Shown: positions 1-8,108, numbered from the stretch's first letter. The stretch: DNA of 64,000 nt from an uncultured Clostridia bacterium (GCA_934647165.1 CAKUFA010000005.1:23601-87600), one strand, 5' to 3'. A program made the numbers and translations. Notes: generated by a model not told the origin, from the sequence alone.

Positions 1-1246
1 TATAGGGACGCTGCGGTTCTATCTGATCCGGTTCGTTCGAAGGATGGGTGAAGTACGTCCAGTCGCCATACTGCGCGCGAATATCATCCGCGTTGGGGCC
101 AATCACCGCAATGCGGCGGGGATTACGCAGGGGCAGCATGCCGTTGTTGCGCGCAAGCACCACGCCCTCCCGCGCCGCCTGAAGCGCCAGCGCCTGGTGC
201 TCCGCGCAGCCGATGCGGCCTTTGCGGCAGGGCTTTTCAGGCTGATCCAGCAGCCCCATTTCCGCCTTAACAGTCAGGATGTGCAGCACTGCCGCATCCA
301 CTTGCGCCATGGGCAGCGTGCCCGCCTTGCAGGCTGCCACCGCAGCGTCATAGAATTCCTCCGTGCGCATGATCATGTCATTGCCTGCGGCAACCGCTTT
401 GCTTGAAGCCTCCGCCAAATCCTCGCAGACGTGCTGCTTCGTCACCAGGCTGCGCACATTGTCCCAGTCCGTCACCGTAAAGCCGTCAAAGCCGAGTTCC
501 TCCCGCAGCAGATGCTTCATGGCCTGCTCGTGAATGGTCAAAGGCGTACCGTCCAGGGAACCATAGGCAGTCATCACCGTAGCACAGCCCGCATCCGCTG
601 CTTTCCGGAAGGGCGGCAAAAACACCTCCCGCACCTTGCGCAGCGTCACCTCTGTGTCGCAGGCATCCCGTGCGCCCACCGCCTCACCGTAGGCAATGTA
701 ATGCTTGGCGCAGGCCAGGATACTCTCCGGATCATCCAGTTTTTCGCCCTGGTAGCCGCGAATGATCGCCGCACCCAATTTGCCCGCAAGATACGGATCT
801 TCGCCAAAGGTTTCATCCACGCGCCCCCAGCGCGGATCCCGCGCCAGGCACAGCACCGGCGAAAACGTCCAGTGCAGACCATCCTCCGCCACTTCCTCCG
901 CCGTGGCGCGTCCCACCTGCTCCACCATTGCCGGGTCAAAGGCACAAGCCATCGAGAGCTGGGAAGGGAAAATCGTCGCGTGGCGGTTCAAACAATGGCC
1001 GTGCACGGCATCAATGCCAAACAGCACCGGAATGCCCAAGCGAGAATGCAGTGCCGCCTGCTGCACTTCCCGCGCTTCATCGCCCAGAACGTGCAAAAAC
1101 GATCCCGCGCCGCGCGCCGCCCATTTCAGCGCTTCCTCCCGAGTGCAGTTGGCATAGGAAATCTGCGTCATCTGCGCAATTTTTTCTTCCATGGTCATTT
1201 GAGCCAGCAATTCCGTGGCTCGTTTTTCAGCTTCCTGCCTGTGCAT
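1..1246 (-). CDS. GH3 beta-glucosidase, 5' part (runs off the left edge)
   Basis: Glycoside hydrolase family 3 enzyme that removes terminal beta-linked glucose (or related sugars) from oligosaccharides. About 415 residues are in the window; GH3 proteins usually exceed 700, so the C-terminal third is missing at the edge. Visible landmarks in order: an N-terminal LLAQMTMEEKIAQM segment typical of the family start, GIDAVHGH, the substrate-binding KH pair in CAKHYIAYGE, the nucleophile Asp in GFDGFTVTDWDNV, and the start of the second alpha/beta domain in AREGVVLARNNGMLPL. No signal peptide, so probably cytosolic. The ATG at 1246 has AGGAGG upstream. It sits directly downstream of decayed regulator and transporter genes, so it is the survivor of a former sugar-use locus. 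Substrate specificity is not readable. Confidence 0.9.
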   Translation of the reverse strand, partial: MHRQEAEKRATELLAQMTMEEKIAQMTQISYANCTREEALKWAARGAGSFLHVLGDEAREVQQAALHSRLGIPVLFGIDAVHGHCLNRHATIFPSQLSMACAFDPAMVEQVGRATAEEVAEDGLHWTFSPVLCLARDPRWGRVDETFGEDPYLAGKLGAAIIRGYQGEKLDDPESILACAKHYIAYGEAVGARDACDTEVTLRKVREVFLPPFRKAADAGCATVMTAYGSLDGTPLTIHEQAMKHLLREELGFDGFTVTDWDNVRSLVTKQHVCEDLAEASSKAVAAGNDMIMRTEEFYDAAVAACKAGTLPMAQVDAAVLHILTVKAEMGLLDQPEKPCRKGRIGCAEHQALALQAAREGVVLARNNGMLPLRNPRRIAVIGPNADDIRAQYGDWTYFTHPSNEPDQIEPQRPY

Positions 1247-1405
1247 GTTGCGTTCCTCCTTCGTTTTTTCCGTTCTCCCGCCGTCGTTGTATCACAACGT
1301 CCGCCGTGGTGCCGATTCCTTCCCGCGAGCGCACGTAAAGATTGCTTTCCTCGCCCTAAAACTGGCGCACCCGCTGCCTCACATTGGCAGTCCTCACTCG
1401 CCCAG
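1227..1405 (-). pseudogene. Remnant of sensor histidine kinase C-terminus
   Basis: Translating the minus strand here gives TANVRQRVRQF, a TAG stop at 1356-1358, then GEESNLYVRSREGIGTTADV VIQRR in the same frame (about 20 residues quoted in two parts). This is the G2 box end of a YesM-type histidine kinase: normally NVRxRL, then YGEES, then GxGTTVxxxIP. The codon after Phe, normally Tyr, is TAG. Everything upstream of this tail is missing. The frame ends at 1227, inside the start of the GH3 gene. It is a decayed fragment, not a working gene. Confidence 0.6.
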
Positions 1406-1468
1406 TCGAAACCGCGCATGCGTTTCGAGCAGCGGTTTTTCATCGTCCACAATCAGCGCACAATACAC
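1394..1468 (-). pseudogene. Remnant of response regulator N-terminus
   Basis: A GTG at 1468 with AAGGAGG eight bases upstream (1477-1483) opens a 24-codon frame reading VYCALIVDDEKPLLETHARF and then a stop at 1394. ALIVDDEKP followed by LLE is the beginning of a receiver domain, as in YesN/AraC-type response regulators, which start MYxxLIVDDE. The rest of the receiver and the DNA-binding domain are gone, and the sequence passes almost directly into a kinase C-terminal tail. A large internal deletion joining a regulator start to a kinase end explains this. The preserved ribosome site might still be translated into a short peptide. Confidence 0.55.
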
Positions 1469-1506
1469 AGCGCAGTCCTCCTTTTTCCCAGCCTGTTTTC
1501 GAAACG

Positions 1507-1536
1507 ATTATAACCGGGTTTTCGCCTGTGCGTCAA
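1507..1536 (-). promoter_or_regulatory. Sigma-A-type promoter before the regulator remnant/GH3
   Basis: On the minus strand TTGACG (1531-1536), an 18-base spacer, then TATAAT (1507-1512). The -35 box overlaps the last codons of the decayed oxidoreductase. Transcription would start near 1500 and give the GH3 gene a leader of about 250 bases that contains the regulator and kinase remnants. Confidence 0.65.
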
Positions 1537-1830
1537 CCGGCAGTTTCACAGCGCTCCGCAGCACCTCCGCAGCACCTCCGCCAGCACCTGCCACGCGTCC
1601 CGCAAGATAGCCCATCACCATGACGTCCGGCGCCATGCGTGCATAATTCAGCGCATCCTGTTCCATAGGCAGTGCCTTGCCGTACACCAGCAGGTTTGTC
1701 CACATCCCGCGGCAGCATGGCGCACAGGAACACCGGCGCATCCTGGCAGGCAAAAGTCCCAGCCGTCCTGCCGGGTGGAAGCGCCACCCATGGGGATCAT
1801 AGGTGGAGAAAGCATAGCTCAGCGTATCCG
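1508..1830 (-). pseudogene. Frameshifted FAD-dependent oxidoreductase, C-terminal remnant
   Basis: Two minus-strand frames must be combined to read a family-like sequence. One gives YDPHGWRFHPA, a second gives FACQDAPVFLCAMLPRDVD, and the first resumes with NLLVYGKALPMEQDALNYAR followed by MAPDVMVMGYLAGRVA. The segment DNLLVYGKA...RMAPDVMVMGYLAGRVA matches the end of the FAD-dependent oxidoreductases of the GxGxxG/pfam12831 type, where DNLLVAGR...RVMxTCMALGQAAG is usual. At least two frameshifts are needed and the FAD-binding N-terminus is absent. The family call rests on my memory of that C-terminal pattern. Confidence 0.45.
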
Positions 1831-1835
1831 GCATG

Positions 1836-2105
1836 CCCGGCATCCTTCACCAGCAGATAGGTTGGCACCATGCCGCCGGTGATGAGTACGGGGATCAGGC
1901 AAAAGAACGTCCGGCATTTACGCCCCACCAAATGCTCAGCGCATAGGCCATCAGCACCGTCACAAACAGATTCAGCGCCGTGCCGACCGTGCTGATGAAG
2001 ATGGTGTTCAGAAAGCATTGCAGCACATCGGGCTTTTGCCAGAACATACGGTATGCCTTAAAGGTGCTTTCCTTTGGAAACAGCACCACGCTGTCCTGCC
2101 GCAGG
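1836..2105 (-). pseudogene. Frameshifted CUT1 (LplC-type) sugar ABC permease remnant
   Basis: The minus strand reads VVLFPKESTFKAYRMFW, then FLNTIFISTVGTALNLFVTV LMAYALS, and after a frameshift near 1900 reads LIPVLITGGMVPTYLLVKDAG. These are the hallmark stretches of LplC-type permeases (AYxxVL, YxNTLxxTVxGTxLNLxxTxLxAYxLS, GGMIPTYLLVKxLG). The first membrane segment and the C-terminal EAA loop region are missing. It lies between the tRNA genes and other decayed sugar-locus genes. Confidence 0.6.
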
Positions 2106-2225
2106 TATTCATTGTATCTCCCCGCCCTCCAAAGCAGAGAAAGCAACGCTGCCATTTCGAAACTGCTTTTTGGAACAAAATGATATAAAAAACAGAAGCC
2201 CTTGTCATGCAAGGACTTCCCTCTG

Positions 2226-2299
2226 TCGAAGTGGCGGGATTCGAACCCGCGGCCTTTTGGTCCCGAACCAAACGCGCTACCAAACTGCGCTACACCTCG
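2226..2299 (-). tRNA. tRNA-Pro (anticodon CGG)
   Basis: 74-base cloverleaf on the minus strand. Acceptor stem CGAGGTG/CACTTCG (one G-T pair), D-arm with AGCGCAG and TGGTAGCGC, anticodon loop TTCGGGA giving CGG, T-arm GCGGGTTCGAATCCCGC. The CCA end is not encoded. Confidence 0.93.
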
Positions 2300-2305
2300 A
2301 AAAGC

Positions 2306-2381
2306 TGGAGCCGATAATGGGACTCGGACCCATGACCTGCTGATTACGAATCAGCCGCTCTACCAGCTGAGCTATATCGGC
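2306..2381 (-). tRNA. tRNA-Thr (anticodon CGT)
   Basis: Minus-strand cloverleaf with acceptor stem GCCGATA/TATCGGC, D-arm AGCTCAG with GGTAGAGC, anticodon loop TTCGTAA giving CGT, and T-loop GTCCGAGTC. The CCA end is encoded (2306-2308). Only six bases separate it from the downstream tRNA-Pro, so the two are processed from one transcript. Confidence 0.93.
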
Positions 2382-2397
2382 ATATCCAGCGCATCAT

Positions 2398-2426
2398 ATT
2401 ATAGCAGACGTTCGTGCATTTGTCCA
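2398..2426 (-). promoter_or_regulatory. Promoter of the tRNA-Thr/tRNA-Pro unit
   Basis: Minus strand: TGGACA (2421-2426), 17-base spacer, TATAAT (2398-2403). It lies 17 bases upstream of the tRNA-Thr 5' end, the distance expected for a stable-RNA promoter. Confidence 0.75.
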
Positions 2427-2579
2427 GCCCTGAAGGCAATTTTTTTGCATTTCTGCTTTGTAAAAAGGGAAAAAAGCCGAAAATATCCGCATGCGGAAAG
2501 CATTTTCCCCGAAAAACGGCCTTGCATGGCTTTTTCAGCCGCGCTTTACACGCCGCCCCGCAAACCCCAAAGCCATGCT

Positions 2580-3503
2580 TCAGCGCAGTGCAGGATGCAG
2601 TCGAATATCCTCTTTGGGCACTTTTTCCCACGAAAACAACGGCACCAGCGCCTCCAAAGTGATGGGGCGCGGCTCATCCAGCTGCCCGGCTGCATAGGCC
2701 AGATACCCCAGCAGCTGCTCCGGCGTGAAGCGCAAAAGCAGCGCGGTGAGATCCATGTCCCGGTCTCGCTTGGCCAGGCGTCGGCCTTCGCTGTCCAGCA
2801 AAAGCGGAATGTGCCGATAGGCCGGCGTCGGGTAACCGAGAAGGCGCTGCAAATAGATCTGCCTGGGCGTGGCTGACAGGATATCCCGCCCGCGCACCAC
2901 TTCTGTGACGCCGGAAAGCGCATCGTCTACCACCACCGCCAGCTGATAGCCATACAAGCCGTCTGACCGGCGAAGGATAAAGTCCCCGCAGTCCCAGGCA
3001 AGGTTTTCACATTGCGGGCCGTAATGCCCATCCACGAAAAGCACATCCTCATCCGGCGTTCGCAGGCGAATGGCCGGAGCGCGATGCTTCGCCAATTCCG
3101 CCTGTTCCTGTGGAGAAAGGTGCGCGCAGCGACCGCCGTAAATCAACTGGGTATCGCCAAGGTTCGGCGCTGCGCTTTCCCGAAGCTGCGCCCGGGTACA
3201 GAAGCAGGGATACGTCAACCCCTGTTCGGTAAGCTTCTCCAGCGCACGGGCATACACATCCTGCCGCTGGCTTTGATAAACCACCGGCGCATCCCACGTA
3301 AAGCCCAGCGCCCGCAGATCCTGCACGGCAGCATCCGCCAGCGCGTGAGGGCAGCGGGGAACATCCAGATCCTCAATGCGCAGCAGAAAACGCCCGCCCT
3401 GGCTGCGCGCAGAAAGATATGCCAGAAGCGCGCACAGGAGATTGCCCAAATGCAGACGGCCGCTGGGCGTTGGGGCAAAACGGCCGGTGACAGGCTCCGG
3501 CAT
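2580..3503 (-). CDS. gluQ: Glutamyl-Q tRNA(Asp) synthetase-like protein
   Basis: 307 residues, the size of a GluRS catalytic core without anticodon-binding domain. GluQ-RS charges glutamate onto the queuosine of tRNA-Asp in the cytosol. The HIGH-type motif is PSGRLHLGN (13-21), the KMSKS-type loop is RLAKRD near residue 245, and a zinc-type CFC plus YGGRC set is present near residues 99-125. Start: a TTG at 3509 is in frame, but the AGGAG at 3512-3516 is eight bases from the ATG at 3503 and only two from the TTG, so the ATG is chosen. A queuosine enzyme, queA, lies at 27.5 kb, which fits. A truncated ordinary GluRS paralogue is the alternative. Confidence 0.88.
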   Translation of the reverse strand: MPEPVTGRFAPTPSGRLHLGNLLCALLAYLSARSQGGRFLLRIEDLDVPRCPHALADAAVQDLRALGFTWDAPVVYQSQRQDVYARALEKLTEQGLTYPCFCTRAQLRESAAPNLGDTQLIYGGRCAHLSPQEQAELAKHRAPAIRLRTPDEDVLFVDGHYGPQCENLAWDCGDFILRRSDGLYGYQLAVVVDDALSGVTEVVRGRDILSATPRQIYLQRLLGYPTPAYRHIPLLLDSEGRRLAKRDRDMDLTALLLRFTPEQLLGYLAYAAGQLDEPRPITLEALVPLFSWEKVPKEDIRLHPALR

Positions 3504-3541
3504 GGGCAACGCTCCTTTCGTTTAACAGGAAAGCTGCATGG

Positions 3542-3570
3542 AGTATAGCACGAAAGGCGCCAGGCGTAAA
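3542..3570 (-). promoter_or_regulatory. Promoter of gluQ
   Basis: Minus strand: TTTACG (3565-3570), 17-base spacer, TATACT (3542-3547), about 40 bases before the gluQ start. Confidence 0.6.
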
Positions 3571-3688
3571 GCGTCAACGTTTTGCACCTTTTTTCTCCCC
3601 TGCACGATGCTTTTTTTCTTTAGCAGGAATCTTCCACTCCATCCGCGAAAGATTATCTTATCACCCCGAGAGGAGAGCGATTGTTTCC

Positions 3689-4732
3689 GTGTATCAGACC
3701 GGCGTTTACTTTGGCCGCTTTTGTCCGCCGCATCGCGGACATTTATATCAGATGATCCAGGCCTCCACCAAATGTGAAAAACTGATCGTCGTCATTTCCG
3801 ATAATCGCGTGCAGACCGAAAAGCTCTGCGCCGCCGACGGCCTGCCCACCATCACTTATCAGCTGCGCAAGCAGTGGATCAGCCAGCAGTTGCAGGATAT
3901 GAGCCACATCGAAGTACGTGTGCTGGATGAAACGGATATCCCCGAGTATCCCGACGGATGGGTCCTGTGGTCCAAACGGATGCGGCAGGTGGTGCCGGAA
4001 AAAATCGACGTTTTTTTTGTGGGCGACAGGGATTATGACAATACGCTGCGGCACTTTTTCCCGGAAAGCGTCATCGAGATGTTCGATCCCTCCCGCACGC
4101 GCTATCCCATTTCCGCCACAGCCATCCGCAAGGATATCCTGAATAATTGGCATTACATTCTGGGGCCTGCACGTCCTTTCTTTGCCAAAAAGGTGTTGAT
4201 TGCCGGCACCGAGTCCTGCGGCAAAACCACACTGACCAAATGCCTGGCCAAGCTGTATAACACCTCCTGGTCGGAGGAAGTTGGCCGCTATTATGCCCGG
4301 GATTACCTGGGCGGGGATGAAACCATCTTCACAGACAACGACTTTGGACGCATGGCTTATTTGCAGGCCGAGCAGGACTATCACGCCATGCGCACAGCCA
4401 ACAAGGTTTGCTTTTTTGACACCGACGCAGTGGTGACCGACTATTACAGCGAGCTGTACATGGGGCACCGCAATAAGCTTGTGGAAGCTTATATCAATCC
4501 GGAGCGCTATGACGTGGTGCTGTATCTGAACCCGGACGTGGCGTGGGTGAACGATGGCATGCGCCTCAACGGATCGCAGGCGCGCCGGGAGATGCTCAAC
4601 GAGCACCTGCTCAGTTTGTATCAGGAGTTCGGGTTTGCGGATAAGATTGTGCAGGTGCACGGTAACTATAACCAGCGCCTGACGCAGGCTATTGCACTGG
4701 TGGACGGCATGCTGAACCTTGTGCAAAAATGA
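3689..4732 (+). CDS. nadR: NadR-type bifunctional NMN adenylyltransferase/ribosylnicotinamide kinase
   Basis: 347 residues with two domains. Residues 1-150 are a nucleotidyltransferase that makes NAD from NMN and ATP: GRFCPPHRGH (9-18) is the nucleotide-binding motif and ISATAIR (141-147) the second signature. Residues 165-345 are a P-loop kinase for ribosylnicotinamide with Walker A GTESCGKT (173-180) and EEVGRYYARDYL. There is no N-terminal helix-turn-helix, so unlike the enterobacterial protein it should not be a repressor. The start is GTG; AGGAG at 3671-3675 lies 13 bases upstream, longer than usual, so the exact start is a little uncertain. Confidence 0.88.
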   Translation: MYQTGVYFGRFCPPHRGHLYQMIQASTKCEKLIVVISDNRVQTEKLCAADGLPTITYQLRKQWISQQLQDMSHIEVRVLDETDIPEYPDGWVLWSKRMRQVVPEKIDVFFVGDRDYDNTLRHFFPESVIEMFDPSRTRYPISATAIRKDILNNWHYILGPARPFFAKKVLIAGTESCGKTTLTKCLAKLYNTSWSEEVGRYYARDYLGGDETIFTDNDFGRMAYLQAEQDYHAMRTANKVCFFDTDAVVTDYYSELYMGHRNKLVEAYINPERYDVVLYLNPDVAWVNDGMRLNGSQARREMLNEHLLSLYQEFGFADKIVQVHGNYNQRLTQAIALVDGMLNLVQK

Positions 4733-4777
4733 CCCTGACGCGTAAACGTTTCGTTTAATGGAAGGAGGCGCTCCGCC

Positions 4778-5911
4778 ATGATTGTCGGCCAGTTTGTCGA
4801 TTCCTATCCGCCGTGCGTGGACGGCGTCGGCCGCGTGACCCTCAACTATTGCCAAACCCTGAACGCCATGGGCCATGAAGCCTATTACATTGCGCCGGAC
4901 GCACCCCGCTGGTCGGAAAAATACGACTTTCCTGTGCTGCTGCAAAAGAGTCTTCCCCTGCCGGGCGAACCCTTCCGCCTGGGACTGCCGAAGGTGGACG
5001 TGCGTTTCCGCAGACAGCTGAACGCCGTACCCTTCGATATTGTGCACGCACAAAGCCCCTTCAGCGCCGGAGAAGAAGCGCTGCGCATTGCCCGCAAACG
5101 CGATATTCCGCTGGTGAGCACATTCCATAGCAAGTATTATCAGGATTTTTACGATAAAACCCACTCCGCACTGATTGCCCAGGGCGTTGTGCAGCATATT
5201 GTGCGCTTTTATAATAAGTGCGATGGCGTGTGGACGGTGAACAATGCCACCGCCCAGGTGTTGCACGACTATGGCTATAAAGGCAACATCCTGGTGATGG
5301 AAAACGGCACCGACCCAATCGCCCCAACGAAGGAAGACGTGGCAAGGGCCGAGCGAGATTTTCCCCGGGACGGCACGCCGACGCTGCTGTTTGTGGGGCA
5401 GCATAACTATAAGAAAAACCTGCATGGCGTACTTGGTGCGCTGGCTATCCTGCGCAGACAGGGTCAACCTTTCCGGCTGGTGACGGCCGGCGCCGGCCCG
5501 GATTTCGACGCCATTGTGAAGGAGGCTCATGCCCTGGGCATTGCTGACGCCTGCACCTTCGAAGGCTTTGTGAGTGACCAAAGCTGGCTGATGGCACTGT
5601 ATCAGCGTGCCGACCTGCTGGTGTTTCCCTCCGTGTATGATAACGCGCCCATGGTGCTGCGGGAAGCCGCCGCCATGGGCACGCCGGGCATCGTGGTACG
5701 CGGCTCCTGCTCGGCAGAGGGCGTGCGCGATGGGGATAACGGGTTCATTTGCGACGACGAAAGCCCGGAAGCCATCGCCCGGGCGATTGTGCGCGCACTG
5801 CCGTTGACGGGGCAAGTTGGCGAACGGGCAAAGGAGACCATTCCCATCCGATGGACGGTTATTCTGAATAAGGTTGTGCAGGAGTATGAGCGCCTAATTC
5901 AAGCACATTGA
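4778..5911 (+). CDS. Glycosyltransferase family 4 protein
   Basis: 377 residues, GT-B fold. The N-terminal domain begins MIVGQFVDSYPPCVDGVGRV, the usual acceptor-side start with a glycine loop. The C-terminal donor domain has LLFVGQHNYKKNLHGVL, then FVSDQSWLMALYQRADLLVF followed by PSVYDNAPMVLREAAAMGTP, which carries the E-x7-E-like signature. It transfers a sugar from a nucleotide donor to a lipid, glycan or small-molecule acceptor in the cytosol or at the membrane. GGAGG precedes the ATG by nine bases. It follows nadR by 45 bases and may share its transcript. The acceptor is unknown. Confidence 0.87.
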   Translation: MIVGQFVDSYPPCVDGVGRVTLNYCQTLNAMGHEAYYIAPDAPRWSEKYDFPVLLQKSLPLPGEPFRLGLPKVDVRFRRQLNAVPFDIVHAQSPFSAGEEALRIARKRDIPLVSTFHSKYYQDFYDKTHSALIAQGVVQHIVRFYNKCDGVWTVNNATAQVLHDYGYKGNILVMENGTDPIAPTKEDVARAERDFPRDGTPTLLFVGQHNYKKNLHGVLGALAILRRQGQPFRLVTAGAGPDFDAIVKEAHALGIADACTFEGFVSDQSWLMALYQRADLLVFPSVYDNAPMVLREAAAMGTPGIVVRGSCSAEGVRDGDNGFICDDESPEAIARAIVRALPLTGQVGERAKETIPIRWTVILNKVVQEYERLIQAH

Positions 5912-5959
5912 TGCGCCATGCGCCTACCCTCCAAAGGAGAACCCCTATCTCAATCGCAG

Positions 5960-6050
5960 AATGGGTTTCGAAAGGGCCATGCGGCCCTTCGCGGGGTGAA
6001 GGGGCAGCGCCCCTTCCCTCGTTTTACAGAGGGCAAAGCCCTCTATGCCC
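5960..6050. repeat. Cluster of short perfect hairpins
   Basis: Three tight inverted repeats follow one another in the intergenic stretch: AAGGGCC/GGCCCTT (5972-5989, 4-base loop), AAGGGGC/GCCCCTT (5999-6015, 3-base loop) and AGAGGGC/GCCCTCT (6028-6044, 3-base loop). None has a convincing T-run, so they are not ordinary terminators. They have the same design as the hairpins at 9.2-9.4 kb. Confidence 0.7.
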
Positions 6051-6063
6051 CTCCCCAGGGAAA

Positions 6064-6243
6064 CCTCACCCACGCATCGCGGGCGAGCGCAGCAATGCCC
6101 GCGCCTATCTCCCCTCCCCACGGGAACCTCACCCACGCATCGCGGGCGAGCGCAGCAATGTCCGCGCCTATCTCCCCTCCCCCACGGAAACCTCACCCAC
6201 GCATCGCGGGCGAGCGCAGCAATGCCCGCGCCTATCTTCCCCT
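6064..6243. repeat. 63-base tandem repeat, three imperfect copies
   Basis: Units begin at 6064, 6127 and 6191 (63, 64 and about 53 bases). Each contains CACCCACGCATCGCGGGC and ends in a CTATCTYCCCT stretch. Inside each unit CGCGGGC pairs with GCCCGCG across a 12-base loop; the middle copy has a T in place of C (GTCCGCG), which weakens the stem by one pair. Copies differ by only a few bases, implying recent expansion. Reading frames through it exist on both strands but look like repeat by-products. Confidence 0.85.
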
Positions 6244-6329
6244 TTCTGCATCCTGCGTAGCTTGCCCCCGTAAGCCACGCTGTATCATCGCGCAAAGCCG
6301 CATGTATCGGCTTGTCAAGGAGAATCATC

Positions 6330-8090
6330 ATGAAAGAAGAACGGATCCACGGAAATATCGAAGGCGTGCGGGATTCGATGCTGAGCCAATTGCGGCAGCT
6401 GTATCAGTATCAGGTAGAAGAAGACGCCTTCCTGCCGCATGATCTGGCCAAATTTCTGGCACAGGCATCCTGCGCACTGAACCGGGAGATTGCCCTGTAT
6501 ATCACCCGGGACGGCGAAATTGTGGATGTATCCATCGGCACGGATAGAGATGTGGAGCTGCGGGACTATCGCCTGCGCCGCAACCCTAACCGCCTCAGCG
6601 GCGTGCGCTGCGTGCACACACATCCCAATGGCGACGGACGCCTGAGCGATGTGGATTTGAGCGCCCTGCGCGCCTTCCGCTATGACGCCATGGCTTCCCT
6701 GGGCGTAAAAGACGGCGAACCGACCTTCGCTCAGGCAGCCTTCCTTACCCAGGGAGATAATCTGTTGATGGACGAGCCCGTGCGCTGGTATCGCCTGCCG
6801 GACACAGCCTGGCTAGCACAAATTGAGGACAGTGACCGGCAGGTAGGTCGCGATGACGCCAGCGACAAGGAAAACGAACCGGAACGCGCAGTGCTCATGG
6901 GCATTGAAAGCGAGGAATCCCTGGCCGAGCTGGCGCGGCTGGCCGATACCGCAGGCGCAAAGGTTGTGGGCGGTTTTCTGCAAAAGCGGGAAAAGCCCGA
7001 TAACGCGCTGTTCATCGGCCGCGGCCGTGCCGAGGAGCTCAGCCGGCAGTGCCAGGCACTGGAAGCGGATGTGTGCATCTTTGACGAGGAGCTCACCGGC
7101 ATCCAGGTTCGCAATCTGGAGGATATCCTCCACGTGAAGGTGGTGGATCGCACCACGCTGATCCTGGATATTTTTGCCCAGCGCGCCCAAAGCGCTGAAG
7201 GCAAATTGCAGGTGGAACTGGCGCAGCTGCAATATCAGTCCACCCGCCTCATCGGCCAGGGCGTGGTTCTCAGCCGCCTGGCAGGCGGCATCGGCACCCG
7301 CGGCCCCGGCGAAAGCAAGCTGGAAATGAACCGCCGCCGCATCCGTGAACGCATGACGGACCTGCGCCGCCGCCTGGACGCGCTGGAAAAACAGCGCAGC
7401 CTGCGCCGCAAAAGCCGTGAAAAAAGCGACATCCCCGTGGTGGCGCTGGTGGGCTACACCAACGCAGGCAAATCCACGCTGCTCAACCGCTTAAGCGGCG
7501 CGGGCGTATACGCTGAGGATAAGCTTTTCGCCACCCTGGACGCCGTTAGCCGCCGGGTGGAAACCGCCGAACACACCCCCTATCTGTTGGTGGACACGGT
7601 TGGCTTCATCCGCAAGCTGCCGCACACGCTGGTGGATGCCTTCCGCTCCACGCTGGAGGAAGCCGCGCTGGCCGATGTGCTGGTGATTGTGTCCGACGGC
7701 GCGTCAAGCGAAATGATGGCCCAGCATGCCACCGTGGAGGAAGTGCTGCGCGACCTTGGCGCCACCGAACAGCCGCGTATTGAAGCCGTCAACAAGTGTG
7801 ATGCAGGCATTGCCGCGCCTTCCCTGCCCGGAGCCATCCTCATCTCCGCCAAAACAGGCGAAGGCATCGGCACGCTGCAAGAAAGCATCGCCTCCGAACT
7901 GCAAAAAACACACGCGCCGGTGAAGGTGTTTCTACCCTTCAGCCAATATGGGCTGCTGGCCAAGCTGCGTCCCCTTGGGCGCGTTGTGAGCGAAACCCAC
8001 TCGGACACCGGCACGGAACTAACCATCGTGCTGTCCCAGGCAGATCGGGATCGAATCGCAGCTCAATACGGAACAGACATCTTCCGCTAA
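6330..8090 (+). CDS. hflX: Ribosome-associated GTPase HflX, long form
   Basis: 586 residues. HflX splits or rescues stalled 70S ribosomes and binds the 50S subunit. The GTPase core has G1 GYTNAGKST (about 373-381), G3 DTVGFIRKLPH and G4 NKCD (about 487-490); the glycine-rich linker TRGPGESKLEMNRRRIRERM and the GRGRAEELSRQ region mark the HflX N-terminal domain. About 190 extra residues precede that domain, carrying HTHPNGDGRLSDVDLSALRA, which resembles a JAB/MPN-like metal site (HTHP...S..D). This long form occurs in Clostridia. AGGAG lies seven bases before the ATG at 6330; an in-frame TTG at 6312 has no such site. Confidence 0.92.
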   Translation: MKEERIHGNIEGVRDSMLSQLRQLYQYQVEEDAFLPHDLAKFLAQASCALNREIALYITRDGEIVDVSIGTDRDVELRDYRLRRNPNRLSGVRCVHTHPNGDGRLSDVDLSALRAFRYDAMASLGVKDGEPTFAQAAFLTQGDNLLMDEPVRWYRLPDTAWLAQIEDSDRQVGRDDASDKENEPERAVLMGIESEESLAELARLADTAGAKVVGGFLQKREKPDNALFIGRGRAEELSRQCQALEADVCIFDEELTGIQVRNLEDILHVKVVDRTTLILDIFAQRAQSAEGKLQVELAQLQYQSTRLIGQGVVLSRLAGGIGTRGPGESKLEMNRRRIRERMTDLRRRLDALEKQRSLRRKSREKSDIPVVALVGYTNAGKSTLLNRLSGAGVYAEDKLFATLDAVSRRVETAEHTPYLLVDTVGFIRKLPHTLVDAFRSTLEEAALADVLVIVSDGASSEMMAQHATVEEVLRDLGATEQPRIEAVNKCDAGIAAPSLPGAILISAKTGEGIGTLQESIASELQKTHAPVKVFLPFSQYGLLAKLRPLGRVVSETHSDTGTELTIVLSQADRDRIAAQYGTDIFR

Positions 8091-8108
8091 AGCGACAAGG
8101 AGACCATT

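Noticed and set aside
2226..2381. tRNA-associated integrated element
   Set aside because: The flank has decayed sugar-locus genes, but I find no integrase and no repeated tRNA end in the window.
3743..5815. 690-codon open frame on the minus strand opposite nadR and the GT4 gene
   Set aside because: It is the antisense of two clearly coding genes; its His-, Arg- and Gln-rich composition and lack of a ribosome site mark it as a GC-bias artefact.
6064..6243. CRISPR array
   Set aside because: Repeats are directly adjacent with no unique spacers and there are no cas genes.
5908..6442. Open frames through the 63-base repeats on both strands
   Set aside because: They merely translate the repeat; no ribosome site and no family resemblance.
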